Made by a program: the position numbers and the translations under genes. Under the pieces are notes generated by a model, which saw only the letters and a list, made by a program, of their open reading frames with translations, did no database searches and was not told the origin of the DNA. Source: Nitrospinae bacterium RIFCSPLOWO2_12_FULL_45_22 (GTDB taxonomy: Bacteria > 2-12-FULL-45-22). Taken from it: a stretch of 6,993 nucleotides of DNA. The first letter of the stretch is position 1. Each line of letters opens with the position of its first letter. Shown one piece after another: positions 1 to 6,132 of the stretch. The stretch is taken from assembly GCA_001803565.1 (NCBI GenBank), contig MHDQ01000287.1:1-6993 (forward strand), read 5' to 3'.

Positions 1-122
1 ATAAACAGCTCCAGGGCAAGGTTGGGAAACGGCAGGTAAAGGACCCCAGACTGGGCCTGACCAGTAATCTGGGTGGTGAGCCCCCAGGCTGCTGTGTCAG
101 CACTATTATAGTGGGGTTATAG
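1..122 (+). CDS. Thiolase (acetyl-CoA C-acetyltransferase family), C-terminal fragment
   Basis: The frame starting at base 3 is open to a TAG at 120-122 and gives 39 residues, beginning KQLQGKVGKRQV and continuing GLTSNLGGEP to a hydrophobic VSTIIVGL end. This matches the final part of thiolases of the archaeal/SCP2-like type, where a QLRGEAGxRQV-like helix is followed by a GLxxNxGG loop and a last beta strand. These enzymes condense or cleave acyl-CoAs. The active-site cysteine and most of the protein lie left of the window, so neither activity nor chain-length preference can be judged. The stop lies 22 bases before the preferred dut start, which suggests co-transcription. Family assignment rests on a short tail, so it is good but not certain. 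Confidence 0.72.
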   Translation, partial: KQLQGKVGKRQVKDPRLGLTSNLGGEPPGCCVSTIIVGL

Positions 123-128
123 AATGAT

Positions 129-136
129 AGAAGGTG
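129..136 (+). promoter_or_regulatory. Ribosome binding site that decides the dut start
   Basis: AGAAGGTG lies 8 bases before the ATG at 145. The earlier in-frame ATG at 124 has only a weak GGGG-type site at 113-116. Most family members begin a few residues before the IKRL/xxA strand, which fits 145. Confidence 0.55.
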
Positions 137-144
137 CTCGCTGT

Positions 145-573
145 ATGGTGAAGATCAAGCGATTGAAGCCGGCGGCTCAGATCCCACGATATGAATATCC
201 AGATGATTCGGGGGCAGATATCTATGCCATAGAAGAGTGTACGTTACAGCCGTTAGAAAGAAAGGCCATCCCTACAGGGCTCTGTGCCGAAGTGCCGGTG
301 GGCTTTGAGTTGCAAGTCCGGCCAAAGAGTGGGTTGGCGTTAGAGAGCGGGATAACTGTCCTGAACACTCCAGGGACTATTGATTCTGGCTACCGTGGAG
401 AGATAAAAGTTATATTGATAAATTTGGGCTCTGAGTCGTATCAGATAAGAAAGGGTCAGAAAATTGCCCAACTGGTGGCCGCTCCTGTTGTCCGTGTTGA
501 CTTTAGAGAAGTAGAGAGATTGTCTGAATCAGGGCGGGGCATAGGAGGGTTCGGCTCTACCAGTGGAGGGTAA
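145..573 (+). CDS. dut: dUTP diphosphatase (dUTPase), trimeric type
   Basis: Hydrolyses dUTP to dUMP and pyrophosphate in the cytoplasm, keeping uracil out of DNA and supplying dUMP for thymidylate synthesis. All five motifs of the homotrimeric family are visible (142-residue numbering): SGADIYA at 22-28, RPKSGLA at 59-65, TIDSGYRGE at about 78-86 with catalytic Asp80 and the uracil-stacking Tyr83, RKGQKIAQLV at 102-111, and the C-terminal Gly-rich arm RGIGGFGST at 131-139 that closes over the substrate. The length is normal. I start at ATG 145 (MVKIKRLK) because of its ribosome site; starting at ATG 124 would add seven residues (MIEGARC) atypical for the family. It follows the thiolase closely, an unusual pairing that is probably positional only. 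No terminator with a T-run follows it. Confidence 0.96.
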   Translation: MVKIKRLKPAAQIPRYEYPDDSGADIYAIEECTLQPLERKAIPTGLCAEVPVGFELQVRPKSGLALESGITVLNTPGTIDSGYRGEIKVILINLGSESYQIRKGQKIAQLVAAPVVRVDFREVERLSESGRGIGGFGSTSGG

Positions 574-580
574 TATCAGG

Positions 581-741
581 AGTAACAGTTCACGGGGTTC
601 AATTAACAGGGCTCAGGTAAAGACTTTAAATTTTGTATAGTTATAGATAGTTGTAACTAGCGCGAAGGTTTAATAGCCCGGAGAGGTCTTTGAGTAAAAG
701 CATGTCTGACAACTGATCCCTGATCCCGGTGAACTGTTACT
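581..741. repeat. Inverted repeat pair in the convergent intergenic region
   Basis: AGTAACAGTTCAC at 581-593 is the exact reverse complement of GTGAACTGTTACT at 729-741, and three more pairs (594-596 with 725-727) follow if base 728 bulges. The arms flank 135 bases with no coding signal. A tandem heptamer TGATCCC (721-727 and the seven bases before it) sits beside the right arm. The arms lie just after dut and directly against the oxidoreductase stop, so they could form the base of a stem in either transcript, or mark the ends of a small non-autonomous element. No T-run follows, so a classic terminator is not supported. Confidence 0.6.
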
Positions 742-742
742 G

Positions 743-1888
743 TCAAAATATATTTTTTTCTTTTATTAATGTCCCATGGGTGAATCTTTCTGGGCTTAAA
801 GGAGAGATATCCAGGGTAGAGGTCTGGCCGTCTACGACTAGCTCAGCGATGAGCTGCCCGGTAATAGGGGCATGCATGAACCCATGGCCACTGAAACCCA
901 CGGCACAGATAAACCCTTCTACCCCAGGAACTGGGCCTAAGATGGCATGATTATCGGGTGTGATACTCCGCAGGCCAGCCCAACCCCCTACAATGGGGAC
1001 TTCTTCAAAACCGGGAAGACGGTGAATAACGGTAGGGGCCACCTGAGATAATGAGTTCCAATCCAAATTCTTATTAAAGCTGCTCTCTTCCTCGATCTTT
1101 TTGCATAACAGGAACCTATCTCCCTCTTGCTTGAAATAGAACTCCGCCTCCAGGTCAACTACCAGGGGCAACGAGTTGGGATAAGCCCCTGGTGGCTGGG
1201 CGATAAATACCTGTCGGCGATAAGGGGCTACCGGTAGCTCAATCCCTACCATCCTGCTTACTCTGGCGGCATAAGGCCCCGCAGCATTGATTACTAATGG
1301 AGTTGATAGCCGGCCGCTATTAGTTACTACTCCCCTGACTTTCCCCCTTTTTACCTCAATACCAATCACTTCTTTTTCGGTAAAGACCTTTACCCCTAGC
1401 TGCCTGGCTGCCCTGACATATCCCTGGGTAACCAGATAAGGGTCGGCTGAACCATCCTGCCGGCAAAAGGATGCCCCCAAGAGGTCTTCAGTATTTATTA
1501 TCGGGACTAACTCCTGCGTCTGCTCCGGGGTAAGCATTTCGGTCTTTACCTGGAGACGACGCTGCAGTGCTACTCTTTCTTCTAATGCCTTTAATTCCTG
1601 TGGTGATGTGGCCAGGAATAAGTACCCATGTCCTTTATAGTCAATAGGGGTGCCGATCTCATCCTCGAAGACCTGGAACTTACGACTACTTTCCCGGGAT
1701 AGCCGAATATTGATCTCCGTAGAGAATTGGTGCCGGATACCGCCTACACAATCACCGGTAGATTCCGAGCCCAGGAGGGGATTCTTTTCCAGCAGATATA
1801 TTCCGACTACCCCTTTTCTAGCTAAGTGGTAGGCAATACTGCAACCCACTACCCCACCACCAATAATTACTACCTCTGCCGTATCCAT
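743..1888 (-). CDS. FAD-dependent oxidoreductase, sarcosine oxidase beta / DadA-like (DAO family)
   Basis: Probably oxidises a C-N bond of an amino acid or N-methyl amine with FAD as cofactor; the substrate cannot be read from sequence. In the 381-residue form, the N-terminal Rossmann fold has the dinucleotide motif GGGVVG at 10-15 and the ribose-binding acid Glu34 at the end of LLEK. GGIRHQFS at about 49-56 is typical of the SoxB-like branch. INAAGPYA at about 200-207 and the C-terminal flavin segment GLRSITPDNHAILGP with GFSGHGF at about 305-337 complete the fold. The open frame reaches a TTG at 1915, but that codon sits in the loop of a hairpin, so I start at ATG 1888 (MDTAEVVIIGGG), although its ribosome site is weak. 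It lies 87 bases after the acyl-CoA synthetase on the same strand, probably one transcript. No other sarcosine oxidase subunits are nearby, so a stand-alone enzyme is likelier than a heterotetramer. Confidence 0.88.
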   Translation of the reverse strand: MDTAEVVIIGGGVVGCSIAYHLARKGVVGIYLLEKNPLLGSESTGDCVGGIRHQFSTEINIRLSRESSRKFQVFEDEIGTPIDYKGHGYLFLATSPQELKALEERVALQRRLQVKTEMLTPEQTQELVPIINTEDLLGASFCRQDGSADPYLVTQGYVRAARQLGVKVFTEKEVIGIEVKRGKVRGVVTNSGRLSTPLVINAAGPYAARVSRMVGIELPVAPYRRQVFIAQPPGAYPNSLPLVVDLEAEFYFKQEGDRFLLCKKIEEESSFNKNLDWNSLSQVAPTVIHRLPGFEEVPIVGGWAGLRSITPDNHAILGPVPGVEGFICAVGFSGHGFMHAPITGQLIAELVVDGQTSTLDISPLSPERFTHGTLIKEKNIF

Positions 1889-1906
1889 CAGACTTTGTAT
1901 CTTTCG

Positions 1907-1965
1907 GCAGGGCAAGGCCCTGCAGCTACAATCCCAATACCTGTAGCCGCAGCGTCTTACGCTGC
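1907..1965. repeat. REP-like hairpin pair (BIME-like), head to head
   Basis: Two 24-base units face away from each other across an 11-base spacer (1931-1941). The plus unit, 1942-1965, reads TGTAGC then GCAGCG, loop TCTTA, CGCTGC. The minus unit, 1930 to 1907, reads TGTAGC then GCAGGGC, loop CTT, GCCCTGC. Both place a GTAG tetranucleotide at the foot of a GC-rich hairpin, the hallmark of REP elements mobilised by RAYT transposases. The outer TGTAGC arms are also complementary to each other. The pair fills the gap between the synthetase stop and the oxidoreductase start, where it could stabilise the upstream message or dampen downstream expression. The hairpins are visible; the REP identity is inferred. 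Confidence 0.6.
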
Positions 1966-1975
1966 TTAGCCGCTA

Positions 1976-4132
1976 CTAGCCCAACTGAATCAAGGCATCA
2001 ACGGCCTTGACCCCTTTGCCCTCTTCCAGGACTATCAAGGGGTTAATATCTACTGCCAGGACCAGGTCACTTAGGTCACGAGCCAACTGCGATAGCTTCC
2101 AGATTACCTCTACCGTGGCCTTAATATCACCTTTCGGTCTACCCCTGGCCCCAGCCAATATCTCGTAACCTCTGATCTCCTGGACCATCTCGTGTGCCTC
2201 ATCCCGACCTATCGGTACCACCCTTAACGATACATCCTTCAATATCTCTGTATATATCCCTCCCAAACCAAACAGCACCGTGGGACCAAAGGATGCATCC
2301 CGGGCTATTCCCACTATAATCTCTGTACCACCCAGAATCATTTCTTGAATCAATACCCCTTTTATCTCTACCTGGGTATGGTATGCCCGGGCCTTCTTTA
2401 AGAGCGGCTGATAATACTGTTCCAACTCTCTCTCATTGGCCACATTCAGTTGGATAACCTGGGCTTCGGTCTTATGAGGAATCTGGGGGGATATAACCTT
2501 CATAGCTACCGGGTAGCCAATGTCTTTCGCCAGTTGCCTGGCCTCATCCAGCGAATTAGCCAGCCCTTCGCGGGTCATTGGGATATCATATTTAGCCAGT
2601 AGGGACTTGCTCTCCTCTTCAGTCAGGACCCCTCTTTTCGCCTTGAGCCCTTCTCGCACTAATTCTAGGTCTACCGGAGAAAATATTTCTTCCGGTTTTC
2701 GCTCCTTTTGAGACTTCTCCCCTTCCCACTTTTCTTTAAAGCGGGCATAATCAGCTACCGCTTTTATAGACCTCAGACACTCATAGAAACGTCTGAAAAT
2801 CGGCAGCGGGCCCTTTTCGGCTGGCTTTATACAGTCATCAGTCATGCTACCGCCAGTAACCATACCGATTATAGGTTTTTTTGCTATGGGCAGCAGTTCC
2901 CCGATGGACTCCAGTATCCCTTTACCTAAATTGCCGAATATATTGGTAAAGATCAACAACAAAGCATCTATATTGTCATCCTGAAGGAGGAGATCCAGGC
3001 ATTTCTTATAGAGTTTCGGGTCGGATGCGACTTGACCTGTGAGGTCTAAGGGGTTTTGGGGGGTACCAAAGGTTTGTAACTTCCCTATCTCTTCCTGGAT
3101 GGGGGGTGTGAGGTGGGGAATCCTTATCCCCACAAAGGCACAATTATCGGCCATAACCGCTGCGGAGCCACCCGAGGTGGTCATGATTCCCAGCCGATCT
3201 CCTTTTGGTAGCTTAGTTTTTGCTAATATTTTTATTATTCCTACCAGATCATCATAGCTCTGGGCCATTATGACCCCTTTTTGTTTAAGGGCTGCTTTGT
3301 ATACCTGACTGGAACCCGCTAAGGCGCCGGTATGGGCCAGGATAGCACGGGCACCCTCCTCTGAGTTGCCTGCCCGCAGGATAACCAAAATTTTCTTCAA
3401 TGCTATGGCTTGATCGGCCAGCGCCAGGAATCTTTTAGGATTTTTGAAGCTCTCAATGAAAGCCCCTATAATGTCTATATTAGGATCATGCAGCAGGTAT
3501 TCCAGGAAGTCGCACACCTCTAAATCGACCTCATTCCCGGTAGAGATAAGGTAACTTGAGCCTACACCTTTATCCAGGAGCCTGTTTACTAGCGAAATGG
3601 CCAGGGAACCGCTCTGGGCAATCACACCTACCCTTCCTGGGATCAAGTTTAGATCATGCACCGGGGCAAAGGTGGCAAAGATTCCATCAGACAAATTAAC
3701 TATCCCGAGACAGTTAGGGCCCATGACCCTTATCCCGGTACGACACACAATCTCTCTTATCGTTTCCTGTCTGTTTAGCCCATCATTTCCCACTTCCGCG
3801 AAGCCCCCAGCGCCAATAATAGCTGCCTTTACCCCGCATCTGCCACACTCTTCCAAAACCTCGATGACCCGCCCATAAGAGAGGAGGATAAAGGCCAGAT
3901 CAAGGTCTTTTATCGGGATATCTGAGACTGAGGGGTAGCATCGTAAGCCCCATACTTCTTCATATTTAGGATTTATAGGGAAGATCTTACCCGGGTAACC
4001 ACTCTTTTGTAAAAGATGCAGCGGCATATTCACAATTAAATTCCCTGAGTCAGGCGAACAGCCATAGATAGCTATAGATTTTGGCCGGAATATGGCCTCC
4101 AGGTGGTGGGGGATTAGATACGTCTTGTCCAT
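1976..4132 (-). CDS. Acyl-CoA synthetase (ADP-forming), fused alpha-beta acetate--CoA ligase family
   Basis: Interconverts an acyl-CoA, ADP and phosphate with a free acid, CoA and ATP, commonly as an energy-conserving step in the cytoplasm. The 718 residues show the fused order: a CoA-binding Rossmann domain (about 10-145, with GPNCLGIVN at 138-146), two succinyl-CoA-synthetase-like domains (about 165-460, with AQSGSLA at 172-178), a charged linker (about 465-490) and a C-terminal ATP-grasp domain (about 495-718). The catalytic phospho-histidine is His267 in AHTGALAG. ATP-grasp signatures include AMKVISP at 543-549, HKTE at 553-556, QEMILGGTE at 596-604, FGLGGIYTEILKD at 621-633 and DINPL at 695-699. 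No GNAT acetyltransferase domain is present, so it is not the protein-acetylating Pat type. One oddity is AQ at 557-558, where relatives usually have GG after the HK-acid motif. A strong AGGAGG (4141-4146) lies 8 bases before the ATG. Acyl specificity is unknown. Confidence 0.92.
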   Translation of the reverse strand: MDKTYLIPHHLEAIFRPKSIAIYGCSPDSGNLIVNMPLHLLQKSGYPGKIFPINPKYEEVWGLRCYPSVSDIPIKDLDLAFILLSYGRVIEVLEECGRCGVKAAIIGAGGFAEVGNDGLNRQETIREIVCRTGIRVMGPNCLGIVNLSDGIFATFAPVHDLNLIPGRVGVIAQSGSLAISLVNRLLDKGVGSSYLISTGNEVDLEVCDFLEYLLHDPNIDIIGAFIESFKNPKRFLALADQAIALKKILVILRAGNSEEGARAILAHTGALAGSSQVYKAALKQKGVIMAQSYDDLVGIIKILAKTKLPKGDRLGIMTTSGGSAAVMADNCAFVGIRIPHLTPPIQEEIGKLQTFGTPQNPLDLTGQVASDPKLYKKCLDLLLQDDNIDALLLIFTNIFGNLGKGILESIGELLPIAKKPIIGMVTGGSMTDDCIKPAEKGPLPIFRRFYECLRSIKAVADYARFKEKWEGEKSQKERKPEEIFSPVDLELVREGLKAKRGVLTEEESKSLLAKYDIPMTREGLANSLDEARQLAKDIGYPVAMKVISPQIPHKTEAQVIQLNVANERELEQYYQPLLKKARAYHTQVEIKGVLIQEMILGGTEIIVGIARDASFGPTVLFGLGGIYTEILKDVSLRVVPIGRDEAHEMVQEIRGYEILAGARGRPKGDIKATVEVIWKLSQLARDLSDLVLAVDINPLIVLEEGKGVKAVDALIQLG

Positions 4133-4140
4133 TTATTGTC

Positions 4141-4146
4141 CCTCCT
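4141..4146 (-). promoter_or_regulatory. Strong Shine-Dalgarno site of the acyl-CoA synthetase
   Basis: The minus strand reads AGGAGG, a full anti-SD match, 8 bases upstream of the ATG whose first base is 4132. It fixes the start codon and predicts efficient translation. Confidence 0.85.
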
Positions 4147-4174
4147 AATTATGGGGTATGAAATTAGTAACCGT

Positions 4175-4531
4175 TTACCGCAGAGCACGCAGAGAAAACA
4201 GAGTTAAAAGGCAAAGCGCAAAGCTAAGGAATTATTCCTAAGTGCATCATTTCATAAATACAGTTACGTATTATGCCTATTTTTTGCCTTCTTTTTTATT
4301 AGGAAACCAAGAGGCCAGGAAATTAACCCCGTCTAAGCGGCGGTTAACATCCCCTATTTTTAACCTCTCCTGTATTCCTGGTTTCTTTATCATAAGCGCT
4401 TTCTCTCAAATACGTCACCGTAATTATGGATTAGAGCACTTAGCTTTACATTAGCTTTACATTAGCTTTACCTTTTGCCCTTTGTCCTTTTAGCTTCCTT
4501 ATATGTCTCATCCCGGCGTTCTCGGCGGTAA
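4175..4531. repeat. Nested imperfect palindrome of about 357 bp (MITE-like or composite repeat)
   Basis: This fills most of the 484-bp gap between lpxK and the acyl-CoA synthetase and has no convincing gene. Outer arms TTACCGCAGAGCACGCAGAG (4175-4194) and CCCGGCGTTCTCGGCGGTAA (4512-4531) are inverted with a few mismatches. Middle arms 4205-4222 (TAAAAGGCAAAGCGCAAA) and 4474-4492 match with one mismatch and one inserted base. Inner arms pair GAAACCA (4303-4309) with TGGTTTC (4379-4385) and CAGGA (4316-4320) with TCCTG (4368-4372). At the centre, TTAACC-CCG (4323-4331) pairs with CGG-c-GGTTAA (4338-4347) around TCTAAG. All four levels are roughly concentric. The CGCAGAG-type outer arm resembles dispersed intergenic repeats seen in many uncultured bacteria. 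If the upstream promoter is real, this would be the synthetase's long 5' leader. Confidence 0.6.
4441..4471. repeat. Short tandem repeat, 11-bp unit, about 2.8 copies
   Basis: TAGCTTTACAT starts at 4441, 4452 and 4463; the third copy ends TAGCTTTACC. It sits beside the right middle arm of the nested palindrome, and its A-rich complement shares the same TAAAGC wording. Confidence 0.85.
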
Positions 4532-4543
4532 GATATTATGCTT

Positions 4544-4572
4544 AATTTAAAAACTTCTTGACCTGTTGTCAA
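4544..4572 (-). promoter_or_regulatory. Candidate sigma-70-type promoter for the acyl-CoA synthetase
   Basis: Reading the minus strand, TTGACA (4572-4567) is a perfect -35 box, followed by a 17-base spacer and TAAATT (4549-4544), which matches the -10 consensus at 4 of 6 positions. It lies 45 bases beyond the lpxK stop and would give a leader of about 400 bases containing the nested palindrome. Predicted only; transcription through from lpxK is an alternative. Confidence 0.4.
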
Positions 4573-4577
4573 ACAAC
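4558..4577. promoter_or_regulatory. Overlapping palindromes on the -35 box, possible GntR-type operator
   Basis: TTGAC-N5-GTCAA at 4558-4572 is a perfect palindrome. An overlapping one, GTTGT-CAA-ACAAC at 4565-4577, contains TTGTCAAACAA, which fits the TNGTNNNACNA pattern recognised by many FadR-subfamily GntR regulators. Binding here would cover the -35 box and repress the synthetase. No regulator gene is in the window and short palindromes arise by chance, so this is tentative. Confidence 0.3.
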
Positions 4578-4616
4578 TTGCCTACTATTGTCATTCCTTG
4601 GCAGGGGCCATGGGGG

Positions 4617-5711
4617 TCATAAGGACATCTTTTGTAAGATGAGGTCCTGGAAGGCTTCCTGATCCGTTATTAATTCCATGCTGAGCTTGAGGTACCAGAG
4701 GGGGAAGTCCAACGGTTGATAAGGAATGAGCCTTACGTAGTCTTTTTGTGTAGTCAAGACCATATCGGCTGATAAAGCCTTACTGTCTTGAGCGATCTCC
4801 TTTAATTGGGAGATTCTATACCTATGATGGTCTTTAAAAGCCTTAAAGAGAACCAGATTACCACCCAGCTCCTGAATCAACCCTTTGAAAGAGTCAGGGT
4901 TAGCTATACCACAGAAGGCCAGGACTTTTTTATCCTTTAAATATTCAACGTCTTTATCTTCGCCTGTCAAGGTATTTATTAGTCTTTGCCCTTGTTGGTG
5001 GCTCTGGAATACCGGGATAGATAGCCCAAGCGTCTGGTAGTGATAAAAGATTTCTGGATTAGGTTCTCTCTGAACCCGGGTCAGGAGCAGGGCATGAGCC
5101 CTTCGGATGCTATTTACCGATTCCCTTAGCAAGCCCCGGGGTAAGACCTTATGGTTGCCAAAGGGCCTGGAGGCATCCAGTAAGAGGATGTTTAAATCCC
5201 TTGCTAGAGCCAGGTGCTGAAAACCATCATCCAGGATAACTAAATCAATAGCAAAATTTTGCCAGGCATATTCTCCAAGCCTATACCGGTCTTTGCCAAC
5301 CAGCACCGGGGTATTTTTTAAGTTCCGGGCCAGTAAATAGGGTTCATCCCCCGCTTGCCCTGGCTCCGCCAATATCTTTTCACCGTCAGAGACGACCACA
5401 ACTTTTTTACGACCCTGTCTCTTATAACCCCGGCTCAGGACTGCTACCTTAAAGCCCTGGTTTTGTAAAAACCTTACTAATAGCTCCACTACTGGCGTCT
5501 TGCCCGTACCACCACTGGTTATATTGCCTACACTGATAACTTTGCAAGGTAGCTTCCGGGTCCTCATTATGCCCGTTGCATAAAGTTTTACCCGCAGTGC
5601 CTGAATTAGTTGATATAGTATGGAGATCAGCTCCAAGGGGAAAAGTATAATATCCCATGGCCGGCCAACTTCTTCCCTCAACGGGCGCCACTGCCCCACT
5701 CTACCAATCAT
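4617..5711 (-). CDS. lpxK: Tetraacyldisaccharide 4'-kinase (lipid A kinase)
   Basis: Phosphorylates the 4' position of the tetraacyldisaccharide-1-phosphate to make lipid IVA, the sixth step of lipid A synthesis, on the inner face of the cytoplasmic membrane. In 364-residue numbering, an amphipathic or hydrophobic N-terminal helix (about 19-48) should attach it to the membrane. The P-loop GNITSGGTGKTP is at 62-73, followed by LSRGYKR at about 93-99, GDEP at 121-124, the metal-binding DDGFQH at 161-166, LPRGLLRE at about 190-197, a DHHRY motif near 294-298 and TTQKDYVRL at 320-328. Length is normal. The frame is open to a TTG at 5726, but GGAGGG at 5719-5724 lies 7 bases before ATG 5711, so MIGRVGQW is the start. 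Its usual partners (waaA, msbA, acyltransferases) are absent; a decayed cassette-like region lies upstream. Confidence 0.95.
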   Translation of the reverse strand: MIGRVGQWRPLREEVGRPWDIILFPLELISILYQLIQALRVKLYATGIMRTRKLPCKVISVGNITSGGTGKTPVVELLVRFLQNQGFKVAVLSRGYKRQGRKKVVVVSDGEKILAEPGQAGDEPYLLARNLKNTPVLVGKDRYRLGEYAWQNFAIDLVILDDGFQHLALARDLNILLLDASRPFGNHKVLPRGLLRESVNSIRRAHALLLTRVQREPNPEIFYHYQTLGLSIPVFQSHQQGQRLINTLTGEDKDVEYLKDKKVLAFCGIANPDSFKGLIQELGGNLVLFKAFKDHHRYRISQLKEIAQDSKALSADMVLTTQKDYVRLIPYQPLDFPLWYLKLSMELITDQEAFQDLILQKMSL

Positions 5712-5718
5712 AGAGATA

Positions 5719-5724
5719 CCCTCC
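5719..5724 (-). promoter_or_regulatory. Shine-Dalgarno site that decides the lpxK start
   Basis: GGAGGG on the minus strand, 7 bases before the ATG at 5711. The alternative TTG at 5726 would overlap this site's position and has no comparable site of its own. Confidence 0.75.
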
Positions 5725-5744
5725 AAGGGCTTTATTCTCGTGTT

Positions 5745-5773
5745 ATCTTAAATGAAAATTACTATACGCTCAA
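5745..5773 (-). promoter_or_regulatory. Candidate sigma-70-type promoter for lpxK
   Basis: On the minus strand, TTGAGC (5773-5768) and TAAGAT (5750-5745) are separated by exactly 17 bases, each matching the consensus at 4 of 6 positions in A+T-rich surroundings. Transcription would start near 5738, giving a leader of about 27 bases before ATG 5711. This fits lpxK being transcribed independently of the degraded region upstream. Confidence 0.45.
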
Positions 5774-6033
5774 AATAAACGGTTGTCATTTCGTTCTACC
5801 TGGATTTAGCTCCCACCGTTCGACCTACTTCGTAATGCGGGTCGCCTTTTCGATCATCCAAATTGTGCAGACCGGTAGACTAACCCCAAGCCAACCATTT
5901 AGATTTATCGTTCCTTTTCCGTGAAGCCAGCAAATACTTTGTCAGCTTCTCATGAGAAATAAGTGTATTTTCCGGCAGCTTCATTTATTTCTTCACCACG
6001 GTAACGATAGAACTCACCAGCCTGCGGGTAAGA
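5774..6033. other. Degenerate intergenic region between lpxK and the cassette-like sites
   Basis: No complete gene is supported here. The minus strand holds the short DUF6883-like piece at 5984-5880. After its stop, the same frame stays open for another 27 codons (including DDRKGDPHYEVGRTVGAKSR) to a TAG near 5801, with no clear relatives that I recognise. A hairpin at 5821-5844 pairs CGACCTAC with GTA and GGTCG across a 5-base bulge. The reading is of decayed DNA rather than a functional leader. Confidence 0.4.
5880..5984 (-). pseudogene. Possible N-terminal remnant of a DUF6883-like protein
   Basis: An ATG at 5984 opens 34 residues, MKLPENTLISHEKLTKYLLA then SRKRNDKSKWLAWG, ending at a TAG. 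The MKLP start, the EKLTxYLL helix and the DKSKWLAWxG wording resemble the start of small DUF6883 proteins of roughly 100 residues, often encoded in toxin-rich or accessory islands. Here the frame breaks after one third of that length. A second small frame (6060-5950, 36 residues with a CxxC near its start) overlaps it in another phase, and neither has support beyond an ATG. Recognition is from memory of the family's look and is tentative. Confidence 0.3.
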
Positions 6034-6128
6034 GGCACAACCCGTGCAAACCAAAGACATAGAACGAAGCCAGGAACTCTCGATTCAACACTAGGGTAAG
6101 CAGGTCTGGTGCAGTGAATTGTTATGCC
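6034..6128. other. attC-like recombination site candidate (95 bp)
   Basis: GGCACAAC (6034-6041) and GTTATGCC (6121-6128) are inverted boxes with one mismatch and have the AAC...GTT cores of integron R'' and R' boxes. Inside them, TGCA (6045-6048) pairs with 6110-6113, CC (6051-6052) with GG (6108-6109), and AGAC (6055-6058) with GTCT (6104-6107), leaving unpaired AA twice on the left arm. Overall length and the two-box arrangement fit attC. The central part does not fold obviously, and the doubled bulges are larger than the single extrahelical bases of typical sites. No integrase gene is visible. Confidence 0.3.
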
Positions 6129-6132
6129 TTTT

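Noticed and set aside
574-742. tRNA or small RNA gene between dut and the oxidoreductase
   Set aside because: No cloverleaf-compatible arms, T-loop or CCA end; only the inverted and tandem repeats are visible.
4242-4454. 70-codon plus-strand open frame in the lpxK-synthetase gap
   Set aside because: It lies inside the nested palindrome, its translation is low complexity without family features, and it has no ribosome site; it is better explained as repeat DNA.
4583-4616. Possible terminator after lpxK
   Set aside because: A CCTTGGC/GCCATGG imperfect stem exists near 4596-4612, but no T-run follows on the minus strand, so intrinsic termination is not supported.
5449-5691. 80-codon minus-strand frame inside lpxK
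   Set aside because: It overlaps the LpxK N-terminus and P-loop region in another phase and has no recognisable features.
5821-5848. Hairpin followed by TTTT on the plus strand as a terminator
   Set aside because: The stem has a 5-base bulge, the T-run is only four, and no plus-strand gene ends nearby.
5950-6060. 36-codon minus-strand frame beginning MSLVCTGCASYPQAG
   Set aside because: It has a CxxC and an ATG, but no ribosome site, no recognised family, and it overlaps both the attC-like site and the DUF6883-like remnant; kept only as a note.
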